From: Mycolicibacter heraklionensis
GTDB lineage: Bacteria > Actinomycetota > Actinomycetes > Mycobacteriales > Mycobacteriaceae
Direction: 5' to 3'
DNA: 64,000 bases
Assembly (NCBI RefSeq): GCF_001021505.1
Contig: NZ_LDPO01000021.1
Span: 1 to 64,000 of the forward strand
Under the pieces are notes generated by a model. That model searched no databases. It was not told the origin of the DNA and saw nothing but the letters and a program-made list of their open reading frames with translations. Each line of letters begins with the position of its first letter. Position 1 is the stretch's first letter. The position numbers were made by a program, and so were the translations under genes. Below are positions 1-10,925 of the stretch, piece after piece.

Positions 1-3
1 AGA

Positions 4-119
4 GTTACGGCGGAAATAGCGACAGGGAAACGCCCGGTCCCATCCCGAACCCGGAAGCTAAGCCTGTCAGCGCCGATGATACTGCCCACACGGGTGGAAA
101 AGTAGGACACCGCCGAACA
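4..119 (+). rRNA. rrf: 5S ribosomal RNA
   Basis: The stretch has the conserved actinobacterial 5S core (CCCGGTCCCATCCCGAACCC, then GGAAGCTAAGCC) and ends that pair with each other (TACGGCGG near the start, CCGCCGAAC at the end). The length, about 115 nt, is normal. It is the last gene of an rrn operon whose 23S lies left of the window, and a strong terminator follows directly. The exact ends may be off by one or two bases. Confidence 0.95.
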
Positions 120-130
120 CAATTTAAAGT

Positions 131-170
131 CCTGTGCCCCCCAACAACAGTTGGGGGGCACAGGCATTTT
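131..170 (+). terminator. Intrinsic terminator of the rrn operon
   Basis: A perfect 15-bp inverted repeat (131-145 and 150-164) with a 4-nt AACA loop is followed by a short T-rich stretch (CATTTT). It starts about 12 nt after the 5S rRNA and is the expected end of rrn transcription. An in-frame ATG at 134 lies inside the stem, which argues against using it as the start of the next gene. Confidence 0.85.
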
Positions 171-283
171 CCACATGTTCTATGTTTTGCGCGAACAGAT
201 CGCGTAAATGCGACCGTGTCAAGAGGTCGGCGATCCCCGCCGTATCCTTTTGCCGTAGCACTGTTACGACCGGAGGGCGCGAG

Positions 284-2341
284 GTGGCCGAACACGGCAA
301 TGGCGGCGACGGGCCGCGGGGCGGCAGGGGCTCCGGGGATGCCGGGCGACGAGGCCGGCCCGGGCAATCCGGGAGCCGTCCTGGGCAGTCCGGTGGTGGT
401 TCGTTCCGGGGAGCCGGTGATCAGCGCCGGACACCGCGGGGCGCGGGACCGGATCGTGATCGTCGTTCGCAGCCGCCGCGCGACCGCGATGGCAGTCCGC
501 GGCCACCTCGGGACCGCGACGGCGTCTCGCGGCCGGCGCGGGAACGCGACGGTGCCGCCCGGCCCCCGCGGGACTACGACCGTTCCGCGCGGCCACGGCG
601 GGACCAGGACAGTACGCCGCGACCTCCGCGAGCTGCCGGCGAGGAGACCACCCCGCGCTACGACGATCCGCCGCTGCCCGAGGGAATCGAGCCCAAGCAG
701 CTGGCTCCGGAAGTGCGCCGGGAGCTGAGCACGCTCAACCGGGTCACCGCCGACGCGGTGGCCTGCCACCTGGTCGCTGCCGGGATGCTCCTCGACGACG
801 ACCCCGAGGCCGCACTGCGGCATGCCAAGGCGGCCCGGTCCCGGTCGACGCGGATCACCGCGGTCCGCGAAGCCGTCGGGATCGCCGCCTATCAGTGCGG
901 GGATTGGTCGCAGGCGCTGGGCGAGCTGCGGGCGGCCCGGCGGATGGGCAGCAAGTCCGCGCTGCTGCCGCTGATCGCCGACTGCGAACGCGGCCTGGGT
1001 CGCCCCCAGCGGGCGATCGAGTTGGCCACCGGCCCGGATGCCGAACAGCTCGAGGGTGACGAGGCCGACGAGATGCGGATCGTCGCCGCCGGTGCTCGCG
1101 CCGACCTGGGCCAGTTGGAGCAGGCCCTGACGGTGCTGTCGTCGGCGCCGGCGGACCCCGACCGGACCGGCTCGACAGTGGCCCGGCTGCACTACGCGCA
1201 CGCCGAGACGCTGGTGGCGCTCGGCCGCCAAGGCGAGGCGCTGGAGTGGTTCCTGCGCGCCGCGGCGGCCGACACCGAGGGCATCACCGATGTGGAGGAC
1301 CGCATCGCGGAGCTCGGTGGCGGCGCCACGCTGGCCGAGGAATACGACTGCCTGCTGCTGGATCTCGACGGCACGGTGTTCCGCGGTGGCGAACCCACTG
1401 ACGGCGCTGTCGAGACCCTGGCCGAGCTGCAGAGCCGAGCGCTGTTCATCACCAACAATTCGTCGCGCGGCGCCGACGAGGTCGCGGCACATCTGAACCA
1501 GCTGGGCTTCACCGCCACCGCAGAGGACGTCGTCACCAGCGGCCAGATCGCGGCAGGCCTGCTGGCCGCCCAACTTCCCGCCGGGGCGCGGGTCCTGGTG
1601 CTGGGCACCGACTCGCTGGCCGCCGAGATCGGCGCCGTCGGGTTGGAGGCGGTGCGCCTGGCCTCCGACGAACCGGCGGCGGTCATCCAGGGCCTCTCCA
1701 CCGAGCTGGGCTGGGCCGACCTGGCCGAGGCGGCTCTGGCGATCCGGGCCGGGGCGCTGTGGATGACGACGAACGTCGACAACACGTTGCCGTCGGAGCG
1801 CGGTCTGCTGCCCGGGAACGGTTCCATGGTGGCCGCTCTTCGCGCCGCGACCGACGCCGAGCCGCAGGTGGCCGGTAAACCGGGCCCGGCGCTGCTGACT
1901 GCTGCACTGGCCCGCGGCGAGTTCTACGCCCCGCTGGTGGTGGGCGACCGGCTCGACACCGACATCGCCGCCGCCAACGCCGCCGGGCTGCCCAGCCTGA
2001 TGGTGCTCACCGGGGTGAGCTCCGCACGTGACGCCGTCGGCGCTGCTGCCGAGCGTCGCCCGACCTACCTCGGCCATGACCTGCGGGCGCTCAACGTCGA
2101 CGCCGGCCGGCTGGCGATCGGCCCGCAGCCGTATTGGGACCTACAGGTGGACGGCACCACCGTCACCGTCGCCGCTGCGCAACCCGAGGAAGACGACGGC
2201 GATGGCCTGTCGGTGGTCCGCGCGCTCGCGTCCGCGGTGGCCGACGCCGAGCTGGCCGGGCGCCCGTTCACGGTCGCGGCTGCCGATGGCACCGCGGATG
2301 CGGCGCTGCAACAGTGGTCGCTGCTCGGCACGTGGCCTTAA
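284..2341 (+). CDS. TPR-like and NagD-type HAD phosphatase fusion protein
   Basis: Hydrolase of the HAD superfamily, predicted to dephosphorylate a small phosphorylated metabolite in the cytoplasm. From the GTG start the protein has 685 residues. Residues 1-120 are low-complexity (R, D, P, G) with a decapeptide repeat. Residues about 130-345 form an Ala/Leu-rich helical TPR-like region. The HAD domain begins near 350 with the nucleophile motif DLDGT (D360, D362), followed by ITNNSS, the lysine in AGKPGP and the acidic motif GDRLDTD, the pattern of the NagD class with a C2 cap. In M. tuberculosis the two halves correspond to separate neighbours Rv1691 and Rv1692 (recalled). GTG 284 is chosen because GGAGG lies 7 nt upstream and earlier in-frame codons run through the rrn terminator. 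Substrate unknown. Confidence 0.85.
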   Translation: MAEHGNGGDGPRGGRGSGDAGRRGRPGQSGSRPGQSGGGSFRGAGDQRRTPRGAGPDRDRRSQPPRDRDGSPRPPRDRDGVSRPARERDGAARPPRDYDRSARPRRDQDSTPRPPRAAGEETTPRYDDPPLPEGIEPKQLAPEVRRELSTLNRVTADAVACHLVAAGMLLDDDPEAALRHAKAARSRSTRITAVREAVGIAAYQCGDWSQALGELRAARRMGSKSALLPLIADCERGLGRPQRAIELATGPDAEQLEGDEADEMRIVAAGARADLGQLEQALTVLSSAPADPDRTGSTVARLHYAHAETLVALGRQGEALEWFLRAAAADTEGITDVEDRIAELGGGATLAEEYDCLLLDLDGTVFRGGEPTDGAVETLAELQSRALFITNNSSRGADEVAAHLNQLGFTATAEDVVTSGQIAAGLLAAQLPAGARVLVLGTDSLAAEIGAVGLEAVRLASDEPAAVIQGLSTELGWADLAEAALAIRAGALWMTTNVDNTLPSERGLLPGNGSMVAALRAATDAEPQVAGKPGPALLTAALARGEFYAPLVVGDRLDTDIAAANAAGLPSLMVLTGVSSARDAVGAAAERRPTYLGHDLRALNVDAGRLAIGPQPYWDLQVDGTTVTVAAAQPEEDDGDGLSVVRALASAVADAELAGRPFTVAAADGTADAALQQWSLLGTWP
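479..628 (+). repeat. Five tandem 30-nt units encoding an R-D-x-D decapeptide repeat
   Basis: Five consecutive 10-residue units of the form R-(D/E)-x-D-x-x-x-R-P-x occupy residues 66-115 of the HAD fusion protein (first unit RDRDGSPRPP, last RDQDSTPRPP). The DNA units are degenerate but keep the 30-nt period. The segment is expected to be disordered and charged. The copy number may vary between strains. Confidence 0.85.
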
Positions 2342-2369
2342 GCGGTATCGACTAGCGTGAGTGGCACCC

Positions 2370-2546
2370 ATGAACAGTGAGATTGAGGACGTCCGAGCAC
2401 GCATCGCGGCACTGCTGGCCGAGCTACCGGGGGACGCCGAGCTGGCCGACCTGCCGGCCCACAGCGATCTCAACGCCTTGGCGCAGCGGCTCGAAGAAGC
2501 CCACCAGGTGTTGGTGCGGGCGCTGGAGTCGGTAGAGAAGGGCTGA
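2370..2546 (+). CDS. Small conserved mycobacterial protein (Rv1693-like)
   Basis: A 58-residue acidic, helical protein of unknown function. Its place between the HAD gene and tlyA, its size and its ending (ALESVEKG) match the small conserved gene Rv1693 at the same place in M. tuberculosis. It has no membrane segment and no known catalytic motif. ATG 2370 is preferred over the in-frame GTG at 2361, although neither has a strong ribosome binding site. It lies 28 nt after the HAD gene and 7 nt before tlyA, so it is probably co-transcribed. Confidence 0.75.
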   Translation: MNSEIEDVRARIAALLAELPGDAELADLPAHSDLNALAQRLEEAHQVLVRALESVEKG

Positions 2547-2553
2547 GTCAGGC

Positions 2554-3360
2554 ATGTCGCGGCGTGCTCGCGTCGACGCCGAACTGGTCCGGCGCGGTTT
2601 GGCGCGGTCTCGTCAGCAGGCCGCCGAATTGATCGATGCCGGCAAGGTCACCATCGACGGCATCCCGGCGGTCAAGCCGGCCACCGCCGTGGCGCTGACC
2701 GCGGCGCTGGCCGTGCTGGACGACGGCGAACGCAGCTGGGTGTCTCGCGGGGCGCACAAGCTGATCGGTGCGCTGGACACCTTCGGCATCGCGGTGGCCG
2801 GCCGACAGTGTCTGGACGCCGGTGCCTCGACGGGCGGATTCACCGAAGTGCTGCTGGATCGGGGTGCGGCCCGGGTGGTCGCCGTGGACGTCGGCTACGG
2901 GCAGTTGGCCTGGTCGCTGCGCACCGACCCGCGGGTGGTGGTCATCGAACGCACCAACGTCCGCGGCCTGACGGTGGAGGCCGTCGGCGGGCCCGCGGAG
3001 CTGATCGTCGCTGACCTGTCGTTCATCTCGCTGGCCACGGTGTTGCCCGCGCTGACTGGCTGCGCGTCACCGGACGCCGATATCGTTCCGATGGTGAAGC
3101 CACAGTTCGAGGTCGGACGACAACAGGTGGGTTCCGGCGGTGTGGTGTCCGACCCGGTCCTGCGGGCAGACGCGGTCTTATCGGTGGCGCACCGCGCCGA
3201 AGAACTGGGGTGGGGCACCGTCGCCGTCACCGCCAGTCCGCTGCCGGGACCGTCCGGCAACGTCGAATACTTTCTGCACCTGCGTGCCGCCGCCGCGCCG
3301 CTGACCGGTGACGCGTTGCGCGCGGCCGTGCAGGATGCCGTCGCGAGGGGTCCGCAATGA
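2554..3360 (+). CDS. tlyA: TlyA, 16S/23S rRNA 2'-O-methyltransferase
   Basis: TlyA methylates the 2'-hydroxyl of C1409 in 16S and C1920 in 23S rRNA (E. coli numbering). Loss of this activity in mycobacteria gives capreomycin resistance. The 268-residue protein has an N-terminal S4 RNA-binding domain (about residues 3-65), then an FtsJ-like Rossmann methyltransferase with the SAM-binding loop GASTGGF from residue 90 and the catalytic lysine in VKPQFEVG (K182). The length is normal and the reading frame is intact. The stop overlaps the nadK start by 4 nt (ATGA), so the two are translationally coupled. Confidence 0.95.
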   Translation: MSRRARVDAELVRRGLARSRQQAAELIDAGKVTIDGIPAVKPATAVALTAALAVLDDGERSWVSRGAHKLIGALDTFGIAVAGRQCLDAGASTGGFTEVLLDRGAARVVAVDVGYGQLAWSLRTDPRVVVIERTNVRGLTVEAVGGPAELIVADLSFISLATVLPALTGCASPDADIVPMVKPQFEVGRQQVGSGGVVSDPVLRADAVLSVAHRAEELGWGTVAVTASPLPGPSGNVEYFLHLRAAAAPLTGDALRAAVQDAVARGPQ

Positions 3361-4289
3361 CCAGTGGAGATCGTCAACGCACCGTGCTGCTGGTGGTGCA
3401 CAGTGGGCGTGAAGAGGCCACCGACACCGCTCGCCGCGTCGAGAAGGTGCTTGACGAACACGGCATCGCGCTGCGGGTGCTGACCGCCGAAGCCGTCGAC
3501 AAGGGCGCGCTGCACGCGGGTTCTGACGACGGCCGCGAATTCGGTGTCGCGATCGACCTGGTGGACCCCGACAACGGGGCGGCCGAGGGCTGCGAACTGG
3601 TGCTCGTTCTCGGCGGTGACGGGACCTTCCTGCGCGCCGCCGAACTGGCTCGCAGCGCCGACATCCCGGTACTGGGCGTGAACCTGGGCCGGATCGGCTT
3701 TCTGGCCGAGGCCGAAGCCGACACCATCGACCAGGTCCTGGACAAGATCATCGCCCGCGACTACCGGGTGGAAGACCGGATGACGCTCGACGTCGTGGTG
3801 CGCGCCGACGGCGAGATCATCGACAGCGGGTGGGCGCTCAACGAGGCCAGCATGGAGAAGGGCCCGCGGCTGGGCGTGCTGGGCGTCGTCGTGGAGGTGG
3901 ATGGCCGGCCGGTGTCGACGTTCGGCTGCGACGGGGTGCTGGTGTCGACCCCCACCGGATCCACCGCCTACGCGTTCTCCGCCGGTGGACCGGTGCTCTG
4001 GCCGGACCTGGACGCCATCCTGGTGGTGCCCAACAACGCGCACGCGCTGTTCGCCCGGCCCATGGTCACCAGCCCCGAATCGACCATTGCGATCGAAGTC
4101 GAAAGCGACGGCCACAACGCGCTGGTGTTCTGCGATGGTCGCCGCAAAATGCTGGTGCCGGCCGGCGGGCGCCTGGAAGTGCAGCGCGGCGTCACCCCGG
4201 TGAAGTGGGCGCGGCTGGGCCGCTCGCCGTTCACCGACCGCCTGGTGCGCAAATTCCGGTTGCCCGTCACCGGCTGGCGGGGACAGTAG
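3357..4289 (+). CDS. nadK: NAD kinase
   Basis: Phosphorylates NAD to NADP in the cytoplasm, using ATP or polyphosphate in mycobacteria (PpnK, Rv1695). The 310-residue protein carries the family motif GGDGTFLR (from residue 86) and the second conserved motif, STPTGSTAYAFSAGGP. It has the usual actinobacterial length. Its ATG overlaps the tlyA stop, and recN starts 13 nt downstream, so tlyA-nadK-recN read as one operon, the same order as in M. tuberculosis. Confidence 0.96.
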   Translation: MTSGDRQRTVLLVVHSGREEATDTARRVEKVLDEHGIALRVLTAEAVDKGALHAGSDDGREFGVAIDLVDPDNGAAEGCELVLVLGGDGTFLRAAELARSADIPVLGVNLGRIGFLAEAEADTIDQVLDKIIARDYRVEDRMTLDVVVRADGEIIDSGWALNEASMEKGPRLGVLGVVVEVDGRPVSTFGCDGVLVSTPTGSTAYAFSAGGPVLWPDLDAILVVPNNAHALFARPMVTSPESTIAIEVESDGHNALVFCDGRRKMLVPAGGRLEVQRGVTPVKWARLGRSPFTDRLVRKFRLPVTGWRGQ

Positions 4290-4302
4290 GGGTGCGCTCC
4301 CG

Positions 4303-6087
4303 GTGCTGACTGAGATCCGTATCGAGTCCCTGGGCGCCATCAGCGCAGCCACCGCCGAATTCGACCGGGGACTGACCGTGCTGACCGGCGAGACCGGCAC
4401 CGGCAAGACGATGGTGGTCACCGGGCTGCACCTGCTCGGCGGTGCTCGCGCCGACGCCAACCGGGTGCGTTCCGGCGCCGCCCGTGCCGTGGTGGAGGGC
4501 AGGTTCTGCACCGCCGACCTGGCGCAGGCCGCGGCCGCGCAGATCGACGAGCTGTTGGAGGCCGCCGGGGCGGAGCGCGACGAGGACGGCACGGTGATCG
4601 CGGCCCGCTCGGTCAGCCGCGACGGCCCTTCGCGGGCCTACCTGGGCGGTCGCGGGGTGCCCGCCAAATCGCTGACCGGATTCACCGGCAGCCTGTTGAC
4701 GCTGCACGGCCAGAACGACCAGCTGCGGTTGATGCGCCCGGACGAACAGCGTGCGGCGCTGGACCGCTACGCCGCGGTCGGTCCCCGGCTGGAGCGCTAC
4801 CGTGCCGCCCGCGAGGCCTGGCAATCCGCCCGGCGCGAGCTCGTCGAACGCCGCGACCGCGCCCGGGAACTGGCTCAGGAAGCCGACCGGCTCACGTTCG
4901 CGCTCCGCGAGATCGATGCCGTCGACCCCCGCGCCGGGGAAGACGACGCGCTGACCACCGAGATCCGGCGACTCTCCGAGCTCGACGCGCTGCGCGCCGC
5001 GGCCGCCGGCGCGCGGGCGGCCCTGGCCGGCGCCGACGAAGCAGTTGACGCAGCGGACGGGCCGAGCTCGGCAACCGATCGGCTGGGGCAGGCGAAGACG
5101 GCGTTGAGCACCACCGACGACACGGTGCTGCAGGCGCTGGGGGATCAGCTCGGTGAGGCGCTCACCGTGGTGGGCGACGTGGCCCGCGAGCTCGGCAGTT
5201 ATCTCGAGGATCTGCCCACCGGCGCCGACGCGCTGGATGCCAAGCTGGCCCGGCAGGCCGAGCTGCGCAGCCTGACCCGCAAATACGCCGCCGACATCGA
5301 CGGGGTGCTGGCCTGGGCGGCGCAATCCCGGGAGCGCCTGACCCAGCTCGACGTCTCCGAAGAAGCACTCGCCGAGTTGGCCCGCCGTGTCGACGCGCTG
5401 GGCGAGGAGGTGGCCAAGGCCGCCACCGACCTCAGTGCCGCGCGCACCAAGGCGGCCGGTGGACTGGCCAAGGCGGTCAGTGCGGAACTGTCCGGGTTGG
5501 CGATGGCCGATGCCGAATTCAGCATCGGGGTGAGCACCGGCCCGGCCGCCGCCGAGGACCCGTCCGCATTGCGGTTGCCGTCGGGACAGACCGTGCACGC
5601 GGGCGCCGACGGTATCGATGACGTGGGGTTCGGGCTGGCCCCGCACCGCGGCATGACGGTGCTGCCGCTGGCCAAGAGCGCCTCCGGCGGGGAGCTGTCG
5701 CGGGTGATGCTCGCGTTGGAGGTGGTGCTGGCCACCTCATCGCGGGACTCGGCCGGCACCACGATGGTGTTCGACGAGGTCGACGCCGGAGTGGGGGGAC
5801 GGGCCGCGGTGCAGATCGGGCGGCGGCTGGCCCGCTTGGCCCGCACCCACCAGGTCATCGTGGTGACGCACCTGCCGCAGGTCGCGGCCTATGCCGACGT
5901 GCACCTGATGGTCGAGCCCACCGGGCGACAGGGCGCCAGCGGGGTCCGGCGGTTGGCGGACGACGACCGGGTCGGCGAGCTGGCGCGGATGCTGGCCGGG
6001 CTGGGGGAGACCGACACCGCCCGGGCTCACGCGCGAGAGCTGCTGGATGCCGCGCAGGAGGATCGGGGCGCCGGCTCCGAAAGCTAG
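4303..6087 (+). CDS. recN: DNA repair protein RecN
   Basis: SMC-like ATPase that acts in recombinational repair of double-strand breaks. The 594-residue protein has the Walker A motif GETGTGKT at residues 29-36, two long charged, Ala/Arg/Glu-rich helical stretches forming the coiled coil, and a C-terminal half with the ABC signature (ASGGELSRVMLALE), Walker B (TMVFDEVDAGVGG) and the H-loop (VTHLPQVAAYAD). The start is GTG 4303, 13 nt after nadK. No SOS box was identified upstream. Confidence 0.95.
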   Translation: MLTEIRIESLGAISAATAEFDRGLTVLTGETGTGKTMVVTGLHLLGGARADANRVRSGAARAVVEGRFCTADLAQAAAAQIDELLEAAGAERDEDGTVIAARSVSRDGPSRAYLGGRGVPAKSLTGFTGSLLTLHGQNDQLRLMRPDEQRAALDRYAAVGPRLERYRAAREAWQSARRELVERRDRARELAQEADRLTFALREIDAVDPRAGEDDALTTEIRRLSELDALRAAAAGARAALAGADEAVDAADGPSSATDRLGQAKTALSTTDDTVLQALGDQLGEALTVVGDVARELGSYLEDLPTGADALDAKLARQAELRSLTRKYAADIDGVLAWAAQSRERLTQLDVSEEALAELARRVDALGEEVAKAATDLSAARTKAAGGLAKAVSAELSGLAMADAEFSIGVSTGPAAAEDPSALRLPSGQTVHAGADGIDDVGFGLAPHRGMTVLPLAKSASGGELSRVMLALEVVLATSSRDSAGTTMVFDEVDAGVGGRAAVQIGRRLARLARTHQVIVVTHLPQVAAYADVHLMVEPTGRQGASGVRRLADDDRVGELARMLAGLGETDTARAHARELLDAAQEDRGAGSES

Positions 6088-6198
6088 GGCGACGACAGGT
6101 CAGCGCCGTGTGACTGATGTGACGTGATGAAACTTCTGGGGCTGGTGTTACGGCGCGCCTCCCCGGATTCACACGACTTCCCGGACAGAATCGCGCCC

Positions 6199-7380
6199 AT
6201 GAAGATGTCTGCGCTGCTGTCTCGTAACACCGCTCGGCCCGGTCTCGTCGGTACGGCTCGGGTCGACCACGACATCGACCGACTGCTGCGCAGGGTGGGC
6301 CCCGGCGACATCGTGGTCCTCGACATCCTCGACCTGGACCGGATCACCGCCGACGCGCTGGTGGAAGCCCAGATCGCCGGCGTCGTCAACGCCTCGGCAT
6401 CGATCTCCGGGCGCTACCCCAACCTGGGGCCGGAAGTATTGGTCGCCAACGGGGTCACGCTGATCGACGAAGCCGGACCCACGGTGTTCAAGAAGATCCG
6501 GGACGGCGCCAAGGTCCGCCTCTACAACGGCGCCGTGTACTCCGGCGACCGCCGGCTGGCCCGCGGCGTCGAGCGCAGCGACGTCGAGATCGCCGACATG
6601 ATGATCGAGGCCAAGAGCGGGCTGGTGGCCCACCTGGAGTCCTTCGCCGGCAACACCATCGAGTTCATCCGCAGCGAGAGCCCGCTGCTGATCGACGGGA
6701 TCGGGATCCCCGAGATCGACGTCGACCTGCGGCGCCGCCACGTGGTGCTGGTCGGTGACGAAGCCGGCGCCGTCGACGACCTCAAGTGCCTCAAACCGTT
6801 CATCAAGGAGTACCAGCCGGTGCTGATCGGCGTCGGTGCCGGAGCCGACGTGCTGCGCAAGGCCGGCTACCGCCCGCAGCTGATCGTCGGCGACCCCGAC
6901 CAGATGAGCGCCGAGGTGCTGCGGTGCGGCTCGCAGGTGGTGCTGCCCGCCGACGCCGACGGCCACGCACCCGGTCTGGAGCGCATCCAGGACCTGGGTG
7001 TCGGTGCCATGACCTTCCCCGCCGCCGGTTCCGCGATGGACCTGGCGCTGCTGCTGGCCGATCACCACGGTGCGGCGCTGCTGGTGACCGCCGGGCACAC
7101 CGCCAACATCGAGACGTTCTTCGACCGGACCCGCCAGCTGACCAACCCGTCGATGTTCATGACCCGGCTCAAGGTCGGCGAAAAGCTGGTGGACGCCCGG
7201 GCGGTCGCCACGCTCTACCGCAACCGGATCTCGGCCGGCGCGATCGCGCTGCTGGTGCTGACCATGCTGATGGCGATCATCGTCGCGCTGTGGATCTCGC
7301 GTACGGACGCCGTGGTGCTCGAGTGGCTCGGCAACTACTGGCACCACCTGTCGCAGTGGCTGCGGCACTGGGTGACCTAA
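6199..7380 (+). CDS. steA: SteA, divisome cell-wall hydrolase regulator
   Basis: SteA, studied in Corynebacterium, forms a membrane complex with SteB that controls peptidoglycan hydrolysis (RipA) during daughter-cell separation. The protein is 393 residues from ATG 6199, with a large soluble domain containing the thiamine-pyrophosphokinase-like motif VGDPDQMS and ending in one transmembrane helix (about residues 348-370) and a short tail. It corresponds to Rv1697. An in-frame ATG at 6124 would add 25 residues with no clear ribosome binding site; I prefer 6199 because the residues from MKMSALLSRN onward match my memory of the mycobacterial family. The steB/mctB gene follows by 37 nt. Confidence 0.9.
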   Translation: MKMSALLSRNTARPGLVGTARVDHDIDRLLRRVGPGDIVVLDILDLDRITADALVEAQIAGVVNASASISGRYPNLGPEVLVANGVTLIDEAGPTVFKKIRDGAKVRLYNGAVYSGDRRLARGVERSDVEIADMMIEAKSGLVAHLESFAGNTIEFIRSESPLLIDGIGIPEIDVDLRRRHVVLVGDEAGAVDDLKCLKPFIKEYQPVLIGVGAGADVLRKAGYRPQLIVGDPDQMSAEVLRCGSQVVLPADADGHAPGLERIQDLGVGAMTFPAAGSAMDLALLLADHHGAALLVTAGHTANIETFFDRTRQLTNPSMFMTRLKVGEKLVDARAVATLYRNRISAGAIALLVLTMLMAIIVALWISRTDAVVLEWLGNYWHHLSQWLRHWVT

Positions 7381-7417
7381 CAGGGATCGACTAAGAAGAA
7401 TCGGGGTCGGCACCGCA

Positions 7418-8359
7418 ATGATCACCCCTCGCTACCACGCGATGTCGCTGACGGCAGTGCTGCTGGCACTGGTGTTCGGCGTCGTGCTCGGCTCCGGGCT
7501 GTTGTCAGGCCCGTTGATGGCCGGGCTGCAGTCCGACAAGCAGGATCTGCGGGAGCAGATCGACGCGCTGCACGAACAGCACAACGCGCTGGGTGAGCGG
7601 CTTAGCAACGCCAACGATTTCGACGCCCAGATGGCCCCCCGGATCGTGCGCGACGCGCTGAACGGCAAATCCACGGTGATCTTCCGGACCCCCGATGCCG
7701 TCGACGGCGACGTCGAGGCGGTCTCGCGGATCATCGGGCAGGCCGGCGGAACCGTCACCGGAACGGTGACACTGACGGCCCAGTTCGTCGACGGCAACGC
7801 CGAGGAAAAGCTGCGTGCGGTGCTGGAGTCCGGCATCGTGCCGGCCGGCGCCCAACTGAGCACCAACCTCGTCGACCAGGACGCGCAGACCGGTGATCTG
7901 CTCGGGATCGCGCTGCTGATCAACCGCAACCCCACGATCGCGCCCGCCGACGACGCCGCGCGTGGCACCGTGCTGGCCGCGCTGCGCGACACCGGCTTCA
8001 TCACCTACGCCCAAGAGCGTTTCCCCGCGGCCAACTCGGCCGTGGTGCTCACCGGCGGGGCGCTGCCCGAAGACGCCGGCACCAGTGGGCTGAGCGTGGC
8101 CCGGTTCGCCGCGGCACTGGCCCCGCACGGCTCGGCGACGGTCCTGGCCGGCCGGGACGGGTCGGCGTCGGGCACCGCGGCGGTGGCAATGGCCCGCACC
8201 GATTCCGCGGTGGCCGGCACGATCAGCACCGTCGACGACGTGGACATCGAGTCGGGCCGGATCACCACCGTCATGGCGGTCAGCAGCCTGATCGGCGGTG
8301 GACAGCCGGGCCAGTACGGCATCGGCCACGGCGCCGGGTCGGTCACGCTGGCGCAATAA
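7418..8359 (+). CDS. mctB: MctB/SteB, membrane-anchored copper transport and divisome partner
   Basis: Homolog of Rv1698. The mycobacterial protein was described as an outer-membrane copper-efflux protein (MctB), and the corynebacterial homolog SteB is the partner of SteA. The 313-residue protein has an uncleaved-looking N-terminal transmembrane segment (about residues 9-30), then a coiled coil (about 38-68) and an extracytoplasmic alpha/beta domain. The name reflects two literatures on the same family; position next to steA supports the divisome role. The stop is followed by a 130-nt gap that probably holds the pyrG promoter. Confidence 0.9.
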   Translation: MITPRYHAMSLTAVLLALVFGVVLGSGLLSGPLMAGLQSDKQDLREQIDALHEQHNALGERLSNANDFDAQMAPRIVRDALNGKSTVIFRTPDAVDGDVEAVSRIIGQAGGTVTGTVTLTAQFVDGNAEEKLRAVLESGIVPAGAQLSTNLVDQDAQTGDLLGIALLINRNPTIAPADDAARGTVLAALRDTGFITYAQERFPAANSAVVLTGGALPEDAGTSGLSVARFAAALAPHGSATVLAGRDGSASGTAAVAMARTDSAVAGTISTVDDVDIESGRITTVMAVSSLIGGGQPGQYGIGHGAGSVTLAQ

Positions 8360-8491
8360 GGCCGACGTATCACAGGCGGTGTCCGGGCGCGGGTGGGCGT
8401 GTCTGGAGCCGAGACGCCGTGTCGATGTTAGGGTGAGATTCCGTGGGTCGGCAGGCCCTCAGATCCTGCGCCGTCGTCACGGAGGTTGGTG

Positions 8492-10301
<1,810 letters not shown>

Positions 10302-10309
<8 letters not shown>

Positions 10310-10925
10310 CCACGTCTTCGAGACCACGTCGTCGCAGCTGCTGCACAGCGGCAAAATCTTTGCGCTGCGCCGCGACGAGGTCTTGATGCCGGGCGGCGCG
10401 ACGGCCACCCGGGACGTGGTGGAGCACTTCGGGGCGGTGGCGGTGGTCGCCCTGGATGCCGACGGCAGGATCCCGCTGATCTACCAGTACCGCCACGCGC
10501 TGGGCCGCCGGCTGTGGGAACTGCCCGCCGGCCTGCTCGACGTCGGTGGCGAGCCGTCGCACCTGACCGCGGGCCGCGAACTGGTCGAGGAGGCCGGTCT
10601 GACGGCGAGTACCTGGCAGGTGCTGGTCGACCTGGTCTCCACCCCGGGCTTTTCCGACGAGTCGGTGCGGGTGTATATGGCCACCGGCCTGACCGAGGTG
10701 GACCGCCCGGAGGCCCACGACGAAGAGGCCGATCTGCAACTCGAGTGGTATCCGATCGCCGAGGCGGCCCGGATGGTGTTTTCCGGTGAGATCGTCAATG
10801 CCATTGCGGTGGCGGGGATCCTGGCCGCCTTTGTCCACAGTCAGGGCTTCGCCGAGCTGCGTGACACCGGCGCCGAGTGGGTCGACCGACCGACCGCGTT
10901 CGCCGCCAGGCAGAACCGGCCATGA
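10302..10925 (+). CDS. NUDIX ADP-ribose pyrophosphatase
   Basis: Predicted to hydrolyse ADP-ribose to AMP and ribose-5-phosphate, as its counterpart Rv1700 does in M. tuberculosis. The 207-residue protein contains the Nudix box, seen as GGEPSHLTAGRELVEEAGL (G-x5-E-x7-REUxEExGU pattern with the first Glu in GGE), in the usual middle position. It starts with GTG 10302 inside the end of pyrG and its stop overlaps the xerD ATG by 4 nt, so pyrG, this gene and xerD are coupled. Confidence 0.92.

Noticed and set aside
134..283. ATG 134 as start of the HAD fusion gene
   Set aside because: It lies in the rrn terminator stem; GTG 284 has a good ribosome binding site and begins plausible protein sequence.
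5..2077. Long open frames antisense to core genes (for example 5-2077, 2895-4592 and 8564-10408 on the minus strand)
   Set aside because: They are by-products of GC-rich codon use; the protein sequences are low-complexity Gly/Arg/Ala and overlap well-supported genes.
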